Shown: positions 7,175 to 16,876, counted from the first letter of the stretch. The stretch is DNA of 64,000 bases from Flavobacterium tructae (GCF_002217475.1 NZ_MUHH01000017.1:577289-641288); one strand, 5' to 3'. Translations and numbers: made by a program. The notes: generated from the sequence alone by a model not told the origin.

Positions 7175-9931
7175 TTATTCTTCAGTATCTTTTGTTTCTT
7201 CTAAATTTTGAGATTTTCTTCCTACTTTTATTTTTGGATTATCCTGAGTTCCGGTAATGGTTAACGGAATTCCAAAAATTCCTAACGGCGGAAGACCCAG
7301 ACGCATTTTCAGGTTTAGTTTTCCGTCCAGACTTGTGGTACCTTCGATTCTTGGTCGGAAGCCTGCAAACTTAAATTTAAAACGTTCTACCGTCATGATG
7401 TTGTTTTTGATGGTAGTTTTAATGTCCACCTTCGAAAGATCCGGATTTTTGATCGACTCTGTATTGGTTTGTTTGCTTACTGCATTAAACATTTTCAGTC
7501 CGCGAACTTTTACATCTTTTATCGAAAGTGTTCCTCCGCCTGCAAGCGATGGATAAACCGGTTCCATTTTACTGTTTAAACGTCCTTTTAATTGGTAGTC
7601 TAAAGAAACAATTCCTTGTGCTTTTTCGGCAGCGCTTGCCATTTTTCTAAAAACTTCGATTTCGTTGTAGGCCTTTTTGATATCAAAATCAGAGGCTTTA
7701 ATCGCGTAATCAAAATTGGCCTTTTTAGGAGTTATCGCCTGATAATTGGCATTCATGCTAACATCACAGCCAATTAGATTGAAACCGGTATTCTGCATGT
7801 TCAGTTTACCCTTGTTCATGCTTAGATTTCCAACAGCATTTAGAAGATTCAATTTGTCAAAATTTACTTTTTGAGCGTTGGCTGTAAACTGCAGATTCAA
7901 ATTGGCAGGAATTATAATTACACTGGTTTGAGCTGGCTGAGCCTGAGGCTTGGTCTCCGTTGTGGTTGCTGTAGCAGCAGTATTTGTTGAAGTACTCGAC
8001 ATAAATTCGTCCACATTGATATATCGTGAAGTCGATTTAAAAGAGCCTTTTAAAACACCAGTATTGGTAGTAGCATAATTGAAAACGTTCTGCAGGTAAC
8101 CATTTAATCTGAAATCAGATTGACCGTAGGCAGCCAAAAAGTTATTGAAGGACATTTTATCTTGATTGATTTTGAAAATACCTTCTTTGATGATGAATTT
8201 CTTCGGAAGATATTCAGAAGTTATTCCGATGTTTCTAAGTTCAAGTGTTCCTTTGTTGTACAGCTTGCGGTAATTTCCTTTCTCGGCGTCGCTTTGTTTT
8301 CCTTTTAAAACCAAATCGGCTTTTACGAAACCGTCCAGATCAAGTCCTTGCTGAGAGAAAACTTTGTAGATTTTGTTCACGTCCAGTTCTCCTTTGGCTT
8401 TGATGTTGTAAGCCAAATCATTAAAATTGCTAAGATCGGCTTCTACGAAAACAGGTTTTCCTTCAAAAGTAAACTGAGCAGGTTTTAGGTTTATTTTTAA
8501 ATCACCAAAAGTCCCTTTAGGGTTCTCAATCTTAGATTTGATGGTGATGTCTGTGATCGGATTTGGGTAATAAGGTGTTTTTAGGTAACCGTTTACCAAG
8601 TCAATAGTTCCGTTGGTAACGGGAAGAAGTTTGTTTTTTAAATCAAATTTTCCGTTAGCTTTTACGTCTCCTGCCAGATTTCCTTTTAAAACGATATTCG
8701 GAATTCCAAGTGCCTGCATTAATTTTCCAAGATTAATTTTGGCCTTAAAATCGGCGTTAATATCCGGGGTTTTTATGCCTTTTACGTAAAATTTTGATTT
8801 TAGATAATCCTGCTTGATGTTTAAAGACAGATTTTTGGCATCGACAATTAGCAGATCCGGATTTAAAGACGGTACTTTTGTTTTGATCTCTAAATTTAAA
8901 TTGGAAACCGGAAAGGCGCTTTTGTTATAATTGACAAATCCGCTGTCTATTTTCACATCCAGATTAAGATCCGGTGCAATGTTCTGTGCGGCAATATAGT
9001 CTCCTTTTAAAGTTAAAAGCAGGTTGGTATTTCCTTTTAATTCTGTTTTCGACAGCCAGGTAATGTATTTTGGAGGGAAGGCGGTAAAAACATCGTGTAA
9101 ATCACTGTTGTCTGATTTGATCACAAAATCCATATTATAGCCGTCTTTCAGGAAGTCGAATTTCCCTATAAAGTCGACCACAAGATCATTTATTTTAAGG
9201 TTATTCTGTTGGAAATAAAAGGACAGGGAGTTGACGTTGACTTTTGTAATCAAATCAGCGTTCACTTTTTTATTCATTAAATAAGGTTCATTTTCATAAA
9301 CAATATTCAATTTTTCAATTTTCGCTTTCGAATACAAATCAAAAACAGCTTTGTTCAGATCGCCTTTCCCTAAATAATCAAACCCGAACGCATCAAAATG
9401 GATTTTGGTTGATTTGTCATCGTAAACAATTTTACTGTTTAAAATTTCAATCCGTTCCAGTTTTAAAGCGGTTTCGGTACTGTCTTTAGGGGCTTCGGCC
9501 TGAGAATTTGACTTGTAAATATTGTAATTGGCTTCTCCCTCTTCGTTTACTTTTACATTGATAAAGGAATCTGATAAATAAATCTGATCGATTTTTACCT
9601 CTTTGCTGAAAACCAGACTGGCTACATTGATCCCAAACGAAACTTCTTTCGCAGTGATGAATTTTTCTTTTGTATAAGGTGCCGATCCGTTAAGGTGTAA
9701 ATCGCTTAAGGTTAAAGTAAGCGAGGGGAAATGTTGAAAAAACGAAACCGAAACATCAGAATAATTCAATTCTGCGCTCAGTTTTTCGTTAGCGGTTTTT
9801 TTAATTTGTTCCTTGATTTGATCTTCAAAAATAATGGGAGTAAGGAATAGTAGTCCTATAATGACAACAAAGGTAATCCCAAGGTATTTGGCCGTTTTTA
9901 GTAAAATGGTCTTTATTTTATTTGTAGACAT
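7175..9931 (-). CDS. AsmA-like (AsmA/TamB superfamily) inner-membrane-anchored protein
   Basis: 918 residues with one N-terminal membrane helix (about residues 14-34, YLGITFVVIIGLLFLTPIIF) and a very long beta-rich periplasmic body. The order is the AsmA N-terminal signature (ANEKLSAELNYSDVSVSFFQHFPSLTLTLSDLHLNG), repeated lipid-groove-like strands, a Thr/Ala-rich linker near residue 650, and the C-terminal AsmA_2-type region (GTTSLDGKLNLKMRLGLPPLGIFGIPLTITGTQDNPKIKVG). Superfamily members are bridge-like proteins linked to phospholipid transport and outer-membrane assembly. That role here is inferred from the family. It lies 52 bp after the MiaE-like gene and may share its transcript. Confidence 0.9.
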   Translation of the reverse strand: MSTNKIKTILLKTAKYLGITFVVIIGLLFLTPIIFEDQIKEQIKKTANEKLSAELNYSDVSVSFFQHFPSLTLTLSDLHLNGSAPYTKEKFITAKEVSFGINVASLVFSKEVKIDQIYLSDSFINVKVNEEGEANYNIYKSNSQAEAPKDSTETALKLERIEILNSKIVYDDKSTKIHFDAFGFDYLGKGDLNKAVFDLYSKAKIEKLNIVYENEPYLMNKKVNADLITKVNVNSLSFYFQQNNLKINDLVVDFIGKFDFLKDGYNMDFVIKSDNSDLHDVFTAFPPKYITWLSKTELKGNTNLLLTLKGDYIAAQNIAPDLNLDVKIDSGFVNYNKSAFPVSNLNLEIKTKVPSLNPDLLIVDAKNLSLNIKQDYLKSKFYVKGIKTPDINADFKAKINLGKLMQALGIPNIVLKGNLAGDVKANGKFDLKNKLLPVTNGTIDLVNGYLKTPYYPNPITDITIKSKIENPKGTFGDLKINLKPAQFTFEGKPVFVEADLSNFNDLAYNIKAKGELDVNKIYKVFSQQGLDLDGFVKADLVLKGKQSDAEKGNYRKLYNKGTLELRNIGITSEYLPKKFIIKEGIFKINQDKMSFNNFLAAYGQSDFRLNGYLQNVFNYATTNTGVLKGSFKSTSRYINVDEFMSSTSTNTAATATTTETKPQAQPAQTSVIIIPANLNLQFTANAQKVNFDKLNLLNAVGNLSMNKGKLNMQNTGFNLIGCDVSMNANYQAITPKKANFDYAIKASDFDIKKAYNEIEVFRKMASAAEKAQGIVSLDYQLKGRLNSKMEPVYPSLAGGGTLSIKDVKVRGLKMFNAVSKQTNTESIKNPDLSKVDIKTTIKNNIMTVERFKFKFAGFRPRIEGTTSLDGKLNLKMRLGLPPLGIFGIPLTITGTQDNPKIKVGRKSQNLEETKDTEE

Positions 9932-9983
9932 AACAAGTTGTGGTATTTATAGGTAAAAAATGAAAATCGAGTTTAAAAGAATA

Positions 9984-10565
9984 TTATCCGTGTACGGTTT
10001 CGCTTTTTCCGTAGTTGGTAATAATTGAGCCTTCAAATTCAATCCATTCTTTCCAGCGTTTATCAATATCGATATTGTCGGTATATTTTCGTGCAAAACC
10101 TAAAAATGTAGTATAATGACCGGCTTCAGAAATCATTAAATCACGATAGAATTTAGCCAGTTCTTCGTCTTTTATGTTTTCAGAAAGTACTTTAAAACGC
10201 TCACAGCTTCTGGCTTCAATCATAGCCGAAAACAATAGGCGGTCGCAAAGAGCGTCTCTGCGGCTTCCGTCTTTTTTCATAAATTTAAAAAGCTCATTTA
10301 CATAGTGATCTTTTCGTTCACGCCCTAAGGTCAAGCCTCTTTTTTTGATAATATCGTGCACCATTTGTAAGTGCTCGAGCTCTTCTCTGGCGATTACAAG
10401 CATTTCGGTAACTAATTCTTCCAGTTCAGAATTGTAAGTCACTAAGCTAATGGCGTTTGAAGCTGCTTTTTGCTCGCACCACGCATGATCCGTCAAAATC
10501 TCTTCGATATTTGATTCTACTATATTTACCCAGCGTGGGTCTGTGGCTAATTTTAATCCTAACAT
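9984..10565 (-). CDS. miaE: tRNA-(ms2io6A)-hydroxylase, MiaE family
   Basis: A 193-residue ferritin-like di-iron protein without a signal peptide. The iron-ligand pattern is visible: E62 and H65 in REELEH, E117 in MIEARSCERF, and E147 and H150 in SEAGHYTTF. The N-terminus LATDPRWVNIVESNIEEILTDHAWCEQKAASNAIS is characteristic of MiaE. The enzyme hydroxylates the prenyl side chain of ms2i6A37 in tRNA. Activity would depend on MiaA/MiaB products made elsewhere. The minus strand of 10591-10598 reads TAATTTTG, a plausible -7 box 25 bp upstream. Confidence 0.9.
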   Translation of the reverse strand: MLGLKLATDPRWVNIVESNIEEILTDHAWCEQKAASNAISLVTYNSELEELVTEMLVIAREELEHLQMVHDIIKKRGLTLGRERKDHYVNELFKFMKKDGSRRDALCDRLLFSAMIEARSCERFKVLSENIKDEELAKFYRDLMISEAGHYTTFLGFARKYTDNIDIDKRWKEWIEFEGSIITNYGKSETVHG

Positions 10566-10680
10566 AATTGATTCCGAAATTTGTATTGTGCAAAATTACT
10601 CATTTTTATGACCAAAAAACAGGAAATTCCATGTGAATACGCTCAAAAAAGCATTATTTTGTAGCTTGAATGGAATGTAA

Positions 10681-11922
10681 ATGAATCAAGTGAAAAAACT
10701 TTTAATTATCGGTTCTGTCTGGCCCGAACCAAATTCGTCTGCTGCCGGAGGAAGAATGATGCAGTTAATCTCTATTTTTAAACAGAATGAATTTGACATC
10801 ACATTTGTCAGTGCGGCATTAGATAGCGATTTTATGGTGGATTTGTCTGAGTATGGAGTTGCAAAAAAAAGCATTGAGCTCAATTCGGCCAGTTTTGATG
10901 ATTTTGTAAAGGAACTAAATCCACAAGTTGTCCTTTTTGATCGTTTTATGATCGAAGAACAATTTGGATGGCGTGTATCGGAAAACTGTCCTGAAGCGAT
11001 TCGGATTCTCGATACCGAAGACTTGCATTGTTTGCGCGCTGCCAGACAAAAGGCTTTTAAAGAAAATCGAAAGTTTGAAGTGGCAGATCTTTTTTCTGAA
11101 GAAGTAGCAAAACGAGAAATTGCCAGCATTTTAAGATGTGATTTGTCTTTGATTATTTCGACATTTGAAATGGATGTTCTAAAAGACAAGTTCAGAATCA
11201 GTGCGGATTTACTTTTGTATCTTCCTTTTTTGACAGATTCGATGTCTGAAGATGACCTTTTGAAATTGCGATCATTTGAAGAAAGGAGTAAGTTTGTTTT
11301 TATTGGGAATTTCTTTCATGAGCCTAATTGGAATACGGTTCAGTACTTAAGAGAAGTAATTTGGCCTTTGATCAAAAAAGATTTCCCTACAGCTGTTTTG
11401 GAAATTTACGGCGCTTATCCGTCGCAAAAAGTGTTGCAAATACATCAGCCTAAGAATGGATTTTATATCATGGGAAGGGCAGTGGATGCTGTTGAAATCG
11501 TGAAAAATGCGAGAGTTGTACTGGCGCCAATTCGTTTTGGAGCAGGTTTAAAAGGGAAATTGTTAGAAGCTATGCAATGCGGAACGCCAAGTGTGACTAC
11601 TGCAATTGGTTCTGAAGCGATGCATGCTAATTTGCCCTGGAATGGTTTTATAGAAGATGATGCAGCTGAATTTGCTAAGAAAGCAATTAGACTTTATCAG
11701 GATGAGAATCTTTGGTACGAGGCTCAGAAAAAGGGAATTGTAATTATCAACGAGTGTTATTTGAAAGATAAATACTCAGATGGATTCATGTCTGTGGTAA
11801 ATTCGTTGTTAATGGATTCTACAAGTCATCGTCTGCATAATTTTATGGGCAGTTTATTGCAGCATCATGCTTATAAAAGTACCATGTACATGTCAAAGTG
11901 GATTGAAGCGAAGAATAAGTAG
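10681..11922 (+). CDS. Glycosyltransferase, GT4-like
   Basis: A 413-residue cytoplasmic protein with two Rossmann halves. The N-terminal half starts KKLLIIGSVWPEPNSSAAGGRMMQLISIF. The C-terminal half has the retaining GT-B signature (SKFVFIGNFFHEPNWNTVQYL, then GAGLKGKLLEAMQCGTPSVTTAIGSEAM, comparable to the E-x7-E nucleotide-sugar region). GT4-type enzymes transfer sugars to lipids or glycans, but donor and acceptor cannot be read from sequence. It stands alone, divergent from miaE, and converges on the aminopeptidase gene across a long inverted repeat. Confidence 0.85.
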   Translation: MNQVKKLLIIGSVWPEPNSSAAGGRMMQLISIFKQNEFDITFVSAALDSDFMVDLSEYGVAKKSIELNSASFDDFVKELNPQVVLFDRFMIEEQFGWRVSENCPEAIRILDTEDLHCLRAARQKAFKENRKFEVADLFSEEVAKREIASILRCDLSLIISTFEMDVLKDKFRISADLLLYLPFLTDSMSEDDLLKLRSFEERSKFVFIGNFFHEPNWNTVQYLREVIWPLIKKDFPTAVLEIYGAYPSQKVLQIHQPKNGFYIMGRAVDAVEIVKNARVVLAPIRFGAGLKGKLLEAMQCGTPSVTTAIGSEAMHANLPWNGFIEDDAAEFAKKAIRLYQDENLWYEAQKKGIVIINECYLKDKYSDGFMSVVNSLLMDSTSHRLHNFMGSLLQHHAYKSTMYMSKWIEAKNK

Positions 11923-11940
11923 GTATTTAGTCGTAGTTTA

Positions 11941-11995
11941 CAGTTTTCGGTCTCAGTTTTCAGTAACCGGGACTGAAAACTGAGACTGCAAACTG
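11941..11995. repeat. 24-bp imperfect inverted repeat between convergent genes
   Basis: Arms at 11941-11964 and 11972-11995 are near-perfect reverse complements around a seven-base loop. The right side continues as heptamer-like units beginning ACTG up to the stop codon of the aminopeptidase gene at 12007. It could act as a two-way terminator for the converging genes. Confidence 0.8.
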
Positions 11996-12006
11996 AATAC
12001 TGGATA

Positions 12007-13854
12007 CTATTTCAAAATGCCTTCAACAGCCTGAATAGTTGTCGCATGGTAACCTGATTTTGCTTTTTCGAAAATCTGTTTAGCCCACACTTTTCCTTCA
12101 GGAGTTTTAACCATTTCTTTGTATAACATCATTACCGATCCGGTTCGGCTTATTCCGATTAGAAATTGCTCAATAGCAGGATTGGCTGCTTTGTATTGAT
12201 GTTCAATGGCCTGAACAAACCACTGACGTTTGATAATGAAATTACCGCCTTTTGTAAAGTTGAATTCTTTGTCAATAGCTTCCATCTCTTTTACTGTAAT
12301 ATCAGTTGGAAGATGATCTATAAAATGCTGTTTTTCGGCAGTTGTTGTAATTTTTTTGCTTAGACCTGTCACGCCGGTTTCTCTCCATGTCTTTTGGATT
12401 TTATCAATTGCATCAAAATCAGGTGAACTTACCGGAAGGATGTTTGACGGGATTCCCGGTTTGTAAATCCATTCGTCCAGTTTTATTTTATCTGCCAGCG
12501 CTTTGTCGCCTTTAATAAGGTTTTCGTTAATGTATTTTACGAAGTCTTCCGTTGTGATCGATTGGAAAGCATGTGAGTCGAAATAGTTTTTAATAAACGG
12601 ATCGAATTTTTCACGACCAACAGCATTCTCGATAACTCTTAAAAATGCATACCCTTTTACGTAAGGAATCATACTGATACCATCGTCCGGATTTCTTCCG
12701 GTAAGACTAACTTTCAATCTTGTATCCGGATTGGTGTCTCCGTATTCAGCTACATTATCGACTAATTCTTTGTTTGTGATAACGTTTTGCATCTCGAATT
12801 CTTTCTTTCCAAAGATGGCTTCTCCGATTCTGTGTTCTACATAAGTCGTAAATCCTTCGTTTAACCAAATATCATCCCAGGTGGCATTGGTTACTAAATT
12901 TCCGCTCCAGCTGTGTCCTAATTCATGTGCTAATAAACTAGTAAGTGAGCGATCTCCGGCAATAACGCCCGGAGTAAGGAAAGTTAAGTTTGGGTTTTCC
13001 ATTCCGCCATAAGGAAAGCTTGGAGGTAAAACCAGTACGTCGTAACGTCCCCAACGGTATGGTCCGTATAGTTTTTCGGCAGCGCCAACCATGTTGCCTA
13101 ATTCGGCAAATTCCCATGCTGCTTTTTTCAGCAAAGAAGGTTCTGCATAAACTCCGGTTCTTTTGTCGATAGATTGAAATTCAAGATCACCAACAGCGAT
13201 AGCCATTAGATAAGAAGGAATTGCTTTGTCTTGTTTGAAGGTGTAAACTCCTGTGTCATTTTTCTTTTGCGGATTAACAGCGCTCATTAAGGCTATTAAA
13301 TCTTTAGGAACCGTAACTTTTGCATTGTACGTAAAACGGATGCCCGGTGAGTCCTGACATGGAATCCAGGTACGGGACCAAACACTTTCGCCCTGAGAGA
13401 AAAGAAATGGTTTCTTTTTGTCTGCTGTTTGTTCCGGAGTTAACCATTGTAGTGCCACTGCATCTTTGGTAGTGCTGTAGTAAATGTTAACTTTAGTAGT
13501 GTTGGGTTCGATGGTAATGTGAAGTGGTTTTCCGTGAAATTCTACGTCGGTACCAAGTTTGAATTTTGTTTCTTTTTCTTCGTCTCCTAAGGTTACTTTG
13601 GTAATGTTAAGCGTGTTTTCGTCGAAGATAATTTCGTTTCCTTTGCTAATGTTGTCAATTTGCCACGACGCTTTTCCGGTAATGGTTTGTGTGTCAAAAT
13701 CTACTTTGATATCGAGATCAAGATGTTTGACGACGGCTAATTCCGGCTTAGAATAGCTGTGTTCGTCAATGACGGCTGTATTTTTTTCAGTTTGTTCTTT
13801 TTTCTGGCAGGCAAGAGCTGCTAAGAATAAAGCTACAAGAGTTATTTTCTTCAT
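12007..13854 (-). CDS. M1 family aminopeptidase lipoprotein (leukotriene A4 hydrolase-like)
   Basis: 615 residues with a lipoprotein signal (LFLAALAC, Cys16), so probably anchored in an envelope membrane facing the periplasm or surface. The M1 marks are complete: the exopeptidase motif GGMEN, zinc motif HELGH (H310, E311, H314) and the third ligand E333 in NEGFTTY. The C-terminal helical part (about 470-615) resembles the leukotriene-A4-hydrolase C-terminal domain. The enzyme would trim N-terminal amino acids from peptides. It stands alone, bounded by the terminator at 13893 and the inverted repeat at 11941. Confidence 0.93.
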   Translation of the reverse strand: MKKITLVALFLAALACQKKEQTEKNTAVIDEHSYSKPELAVVKHLDLDIKVDFDTQTITGKASWQIDNISKGNEIIFDENTLNITKVTLGDEEKETKFKLGTDVEFHGKPLHITIEPNTTKVNIYYSTTKDAVALQWLTPEQTADKKKPFLFSQGESVWSRTWIPCQDSPGIRFTYNAKVTVPKDLIALMSAVNPQKKNDTGVYTFKQDKAIPSYLMAIAVGDLEFQSIDKRTGVYAEPSLLKKAAWEFAELGNMVGAAEKLYGPYRWGRYDVLVLPPSFPYGGMENPNLTFLTPGVIAGDRSLTSLLAHELGHSWSGNLVTNATWDDIWLNEGFTTYVEHRIGEAIFGKKEFEMQNVITNKELVDNVAEYGDTNPDTRLKVSLTGRNPDDGISMIPYVKGYAFLRVIENAVGREKFDPFIKNYFDSHAFQSITTEDFVKYINENLIKGDKALADKIKLDEWIYKPGIPSNILPVSSPDFDAIDKIQKTWRETGVTGLSKKITTTAEKQHFIDHLPTDITVKEMEAIDKEFNFTKGGNFIIKRQWFVQAIEHQYKAANPAIEQFLIGISRTGSVMMLYKEMVKTPEGKVWAKQIFEKAKSGYHATTIQAVEGILK

Positions 13855-13892
13855 TTTTATATGTTTTGGATTTGAGGATGAAAATTAAACAA

Positions 13893-13928
13893 AAAATCCC
13901 GTCCCGAAAAACTTCGGGACGGGATTTT
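13893..13928 (-). terminator. Strong hairpin terminator after pdhC
   Basis: Perfect 16-bp arms at 13893-13908 and 13913-13928 (core CCCGTCCCGAA / TTCGGGACGGG) around AAAC. On the minus strand it is followed by a T-run. It ends the pdhA-pdhC transcript. Confidence 0.9.
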
Positions 13929-13942
13929 ATTATGAGGGGGTC

Positions 13943-14053
13943 TTCGACTTCGCTCAGACGGACATTCGACTTCGCTCAGACGGACATTTGGATTTGCTTA
14001 GACGAGGTCTTCGACTTTGCTCAGACAAATGTTCGACTTTGCTTAGGCGGACA
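13943..14053. repeat. 22-bp tandem repeat array, about five copies
   Basis: Units start at 13943, 13965, 13987, 14010 and 14032. The first two are identical (TTCGACTTCGCTCAG core followed by ACGGACA); the others carry point changes and one is a base longer. The array lies between the pdhC stop and its terminator, so it is transcribed in the 3' UTR. There are no unique spacers. Confidence 0.9.
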
Positions 14054-14065
14054 TGGGCATAAAAA

Positions 14066-15715
14066 TTATGCTAACATGGTCACCGGGCTTTCGATGTATT
14101 GTTTTAATGTTTGTAAAAACTGAGCTCCGGTTGCGCCGTCGATTGTTCTGTGGTCACATGCTAATGAAAGCATCATGGTGTTTCCAACTACAATCTGACC
14201 ATTTTTCACTACCGGTTTTTCTACAATTGCTCCTACAGAAAGGATTGCAGAGTTTGGCTGGTTGATGATTGAATTGAATTCAGTGATACCAAACATTCCA
14301 AGGTTAGAAACGGTAAAAGTACTTCCTTCCATTTCTTGTGGTCCCAGTTTTTTGTTTTTCGCTCTTCCGGCAAGATCTCTTACGCTTGCGCCAATTTGAG
14401 ATAAACTCATAGCGTCTGTAAATTTCAATACAGGAACTACTAATCCGTCTTCAACTGCTACAGCAACACCAATGTTTACGTGGTGGTTGATGATGATTGC
14501 ATCTTCTTTCCACTGAGAGTTGATTTTTGGATGTTTTTTCAAGGCTAAAGCACAAGCTTTGATTACCATATCGTTAAAAGATACTTTTGTATCCGGAACC
14601 GTATTGATTGTTGCTCTTGCTCCCATAGCTTCGTCCATGCTTACTTCGATCACTAAGTTGTAGTGAGGTGCTGTAAATAAAGATTCTGCCAAACGTTTTG
14701 CGATAATTTTACGCATTTGAGAGTTTTTGATCTCTTCTGTGAAAACTTCTCCGGCAGGAACAAATACTTTTGGTGCAGCAGGTGCAGCTTCTTGTGGTTT
14801 AGCAGCAGAAGTTGTAGTTGCAGTAGCTGCAGCAGGTGTTTGTGCAGCAGGAGTAAAGTTCTCGATATCGCTTTTCACGATACGTCCGTTTTCTCCCGAA
14901 CCTTTAACCTGATTTAATGAAATTCCTTTGTCAGAAGCAATTTTCTTCGCTAATGGCGAAGCTAGAATTCTTCCTCCGTTTGAAGTTTCGGCTACCGTTT
15001 CTGTTGCTTTTTCAGCAGCAGGAGCAGCTTTAGTTTCTTCAGTTGCAGGAGCGCTTACAGCACCTCCGGCAGTATAGTTTGCGGAAATTCCTGAAACATC
15101 AGTTCCGGCAGGTCCGATGATCGCTAATAAGCTGTCAACAGGAGCTGTATTTCCTTCCTGAATTCCAATATATAATAAGGTACCAGCATTGAAAGACTCA
15201 AACTCCATAGTAGCTTTGTCTGTTTCAATTTCTGCTAAGATATCTCCTTCAGCAACAGCATCACCTACTTTTTTCAACCAGGTAGCTACTGTTCCTTCAG
15301 TCATCGTGTCGCTCAAACGTGGCATAGTAACCACTACAACACCTTTTGGTAATTCAGTGGCTGCTTTTGCAGGAGCAGCAGTTTCTGTTTTTGTTTCTGC
15401 AGCAGGGGCAGCTTCTGTTTTTGGCGCTTCTGCAGCAGGGGCAGCACCACCGGCTAAAAGAGCAGAAATGTCTTCTCCTTCGTTTCCAATGATTGCTAAT
15501 AAAGAGTCAACAGGAGCAGTTTCTCCCGCTGGTATTCCGATATGTAAAAGAGTTCCTTCGTTGAAAGACTCAAATTCCATTGTTGCTTTGTCTGTTTCAA
15601 TCTCAGCTAAGATATCTCCTTCGCTAATTTTATCGCCTACTTTTTTAAGCCAAGTCGCTACCGTTCCTTCCGTCATAGTATCGCTCAAACGAGGCATTGT
15701 AATAATTGTTGCCAT
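14066..15715 (-). CDS. pdhC: Pyruvate dehydrogenase E2, dihydrolipoyllysine acetyltransferase, two lipoyl domains
   Basis: 549 residues. Lipoyl domain 1 spans about 1-80 (K43 in ETDKATME) and lipoyl domain 2 about 125-203 (K167). They are joined by Ala/Pro-rich linkers typical of swinging arms. The peripheral subunit-binding domain is at about 250-287 (ASPLAKKIASDKGISLNQVKG), followed by the acyltransferase domain with H522 and D526 in DHRTIDG. It moves acetyl groups from E1 to CoA in the cytoplasmic pyruvate dehydrogenase complex. The two lipoyl domains are nearly identical over long stretches, which suggests a fairly recent internal duplication. It starts 4 bp after the pdhA stop. Confidence 0.97.
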   Translation of the reverse strand: MATIITMPRLSDTMTEGTVATWLKKVGDKISEGDILAEIETDKATMEFESFNEGTLLHIGIPAGETAPVDSLLAIIGNEGEDISALLAGGAAPAAEAPKTEAAPAAETKTETAAPAKAATELPKGVVVVTMPRLSDTMTEGTVATWLKKVGDAVAEGDILAEIETDKATMEFESFNAGTLLYIGIQEGNTAPVDSLLAIIGPAGTDVSGISANYTAGGAVSAPATEETKAAPAAEKATETVAETSNGGRILASPLAKKIASDKGISLNQVKGSGENGRIVKSDIENFTPAAQTPAAATATTTSAAKPQEAAPAAPKVFVPAGEVFTEEIKNSQMRKIIAKRLAESLFTAPHYNLVIEVSMDEAMGARATINTVPDTKVSFNDMVIKACALALKKHPKINSQWKEDAIIINHHVNIGVAVAVEDGLVVPVLKFTDAMSLSQIGASVRDLAGRAKNKKLGPQEMEGSTFTVSNLGMFGITEFNSIINQPNSAILSVGAIVEKPVVKNGQIVVGNTMMLSLACDHRTIDGATGAQFLQTLKQYIESPVTMLA

Positions 15716-15719
15716 TGAT

Positions 15720-16718
15720 TTATAGTTTATGAGGTGTGAATGGATAGTCTTCTTGTGCGTATACTACATCGTACAATTGTTGTAATTCAGGATATGGAGA
15801 TTCTTCAGCGAATTTCACACATTCTTCAACCAGGTCTTTTACTCTTTGGTCGATTACTTCAATTTCTTCTTCTGTAGCGTATTTTTGATCCATAATTACA
15901 TCTAAAACCTGAGTAATAGGGTCAATTTTTTTGTATTCTTCTACCTCTTCTTTAGAACGGTACAATTGTGCGTCAGACATAGAGTGTCCTCTGTAACGGT
16001 ACGTTTTCATTTCAAGGAAAGTTGGTCCGTCACCACGACGTGCTCTGTCGATTGCTTCTGTCATTGCTTCGGCAACTTTTACCGGGTTCATTCCGTCAAC
16101 AGGTCCGCAAGGCATTTCGTATCCTAAACCAAGTTTCCAGATGTCGGTGTGGTTTGCTGTTCTTTCAACAGAAGTTCCCATCGCATAACCATTGTTTTCA
16201 ACGATAAATACAACCGGTAATTTCCATAACATTGCCATGTTGAAAGCTTCGTGTAAAGAACCTTGTCTCGCAGCTCCATCACCAAAATAGGTCATAGTAA
16301 CTCCGCCAGTGTTAAAATATTTATCTGCAAAAGCTAAACCAGCTCCAACAGGAATTTGTCCACCTACGATTCCGTGTCCTCCGTAAAAACGGTGTTCTTT
16401 AGAGAAAATGTGCATAGAACCTCCCATACCTTTAGAGGTACCGGTTGCTTTTCCTAAAAGTTCTGCCATTACGTTTCTAGGATCAACTCCCATACCAATT
16501 GGCTGTACGTGGTTTCTGTAAGCAGTAATCATTTTGTCTTTGGTCAGGTCCATAGCGTGTAAAGCTCCTGCTAATACAGCTTCCTGACCATTATATAGGT
16601 GTAGAAAACCTCTAACTTTTTGTTGAATGTATAATGCTGCAAGTTTATCTTCAAACTTCCTCCAAAGTAGCATGTCTTCGTACCACTTTAAATATACCTC
16701 TTTTGTAACTTCTTTCAT
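15720..16718 (-). CDS. pdhA: Pyruvate dehydrogenase E1 component, alpha subunit
   Basis: A 332-residue thiamine-diphosphate enzyme subunit. The TPP/Mg motif starts at GDGAARQG (146-153) and ends in ENN (174-176). The phosphorylation-loop region of alpha subunits is present as YRGHSMSDAQLYRS. Together with E1-beta it decarboxylates pyruvate and loads the lipoyl arms of E2. Only the alpha gene and E2 are here; the beta subunit and E3 must be elsewhere. A branched-chain dehydrogenase alpha subunit is less likely given the two-lipoyl E2 partner. Confidence 0.95.
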   Translation of the reverse strand: MKEVTKEVYLKWYEDMLLWRKFEDKLAALYIQQKVRGFLHLYNGQEAVLAGALHAMDLTKDKMITAYRNHVQPIGMGVDPRNVMAELLGKATGTSKGMGGSMHIFSKEHRFYGGHGIVGGQIPVGAGLAFADKYFNTGGVTMTYFGDGAARQGSLHEAFNMAMLWKLPVVFIVENNGYAMGTSVERTANHTDIWKLGLGYEMPCGPVDGMNPVKVAEAMTEAIDRARRGDGPTFLEMKTYRYRGHSMSDAQLYRSKEEVEEYKKIDPITQVLDVIMDQKYATEEEIEVIDQRVKDLVEECVKFAEESPYPELQQLYDVVYAQEDYPFTPHKL

Positions 16719-16818
16719 CTGAATTCTTTCTTTTGCTAAAGTTTGTTTGTGTTATCAATTGTTGCCTGTAACGCAAAATAGTTTCCTCCCACAAATTTGC
16801 GCCCGAAAGGTCGGGATG

Positions 16819-16848
16819 CAAAAATAAGACATTCCTAGTAAGAAGTAA
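16819..16848 (-). promoter_or_regulatory. Possible pdhA promoter
   Basis: The minus strand of 16819-16826 reads TATTTTTG (TAnnTTTG type), with TTA rather than TTG 19 bases further upstream. The leader would be about 95 bases. Confidence 0.4.
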
Positions 16849-16876
16849 AATTTAAAAGCTACTTTTTGGCTTTTTT

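Noticed and set aside
13943..14053. Possible CRISPR array
   Set aside because: The 22-bp units abut directly with no unique spacers and no cas genes are near. It is a tandem repeat.
13866..14123. Open frame over the 22-bp repeat (plus strand)
   Set aside because: The frame is open only because of the repeat and runs into the end of pdhC antisense; its translation is repetitive and has no family.
15720..16718. Branched-chain 2-oxoacid dehydrogenase alpha subunit
   Set aside because: The partner E2 has two lipoyl domains and pyruvate-type features, and the pair pdhA-pdhC fits pyruvate dehydrogenase better.
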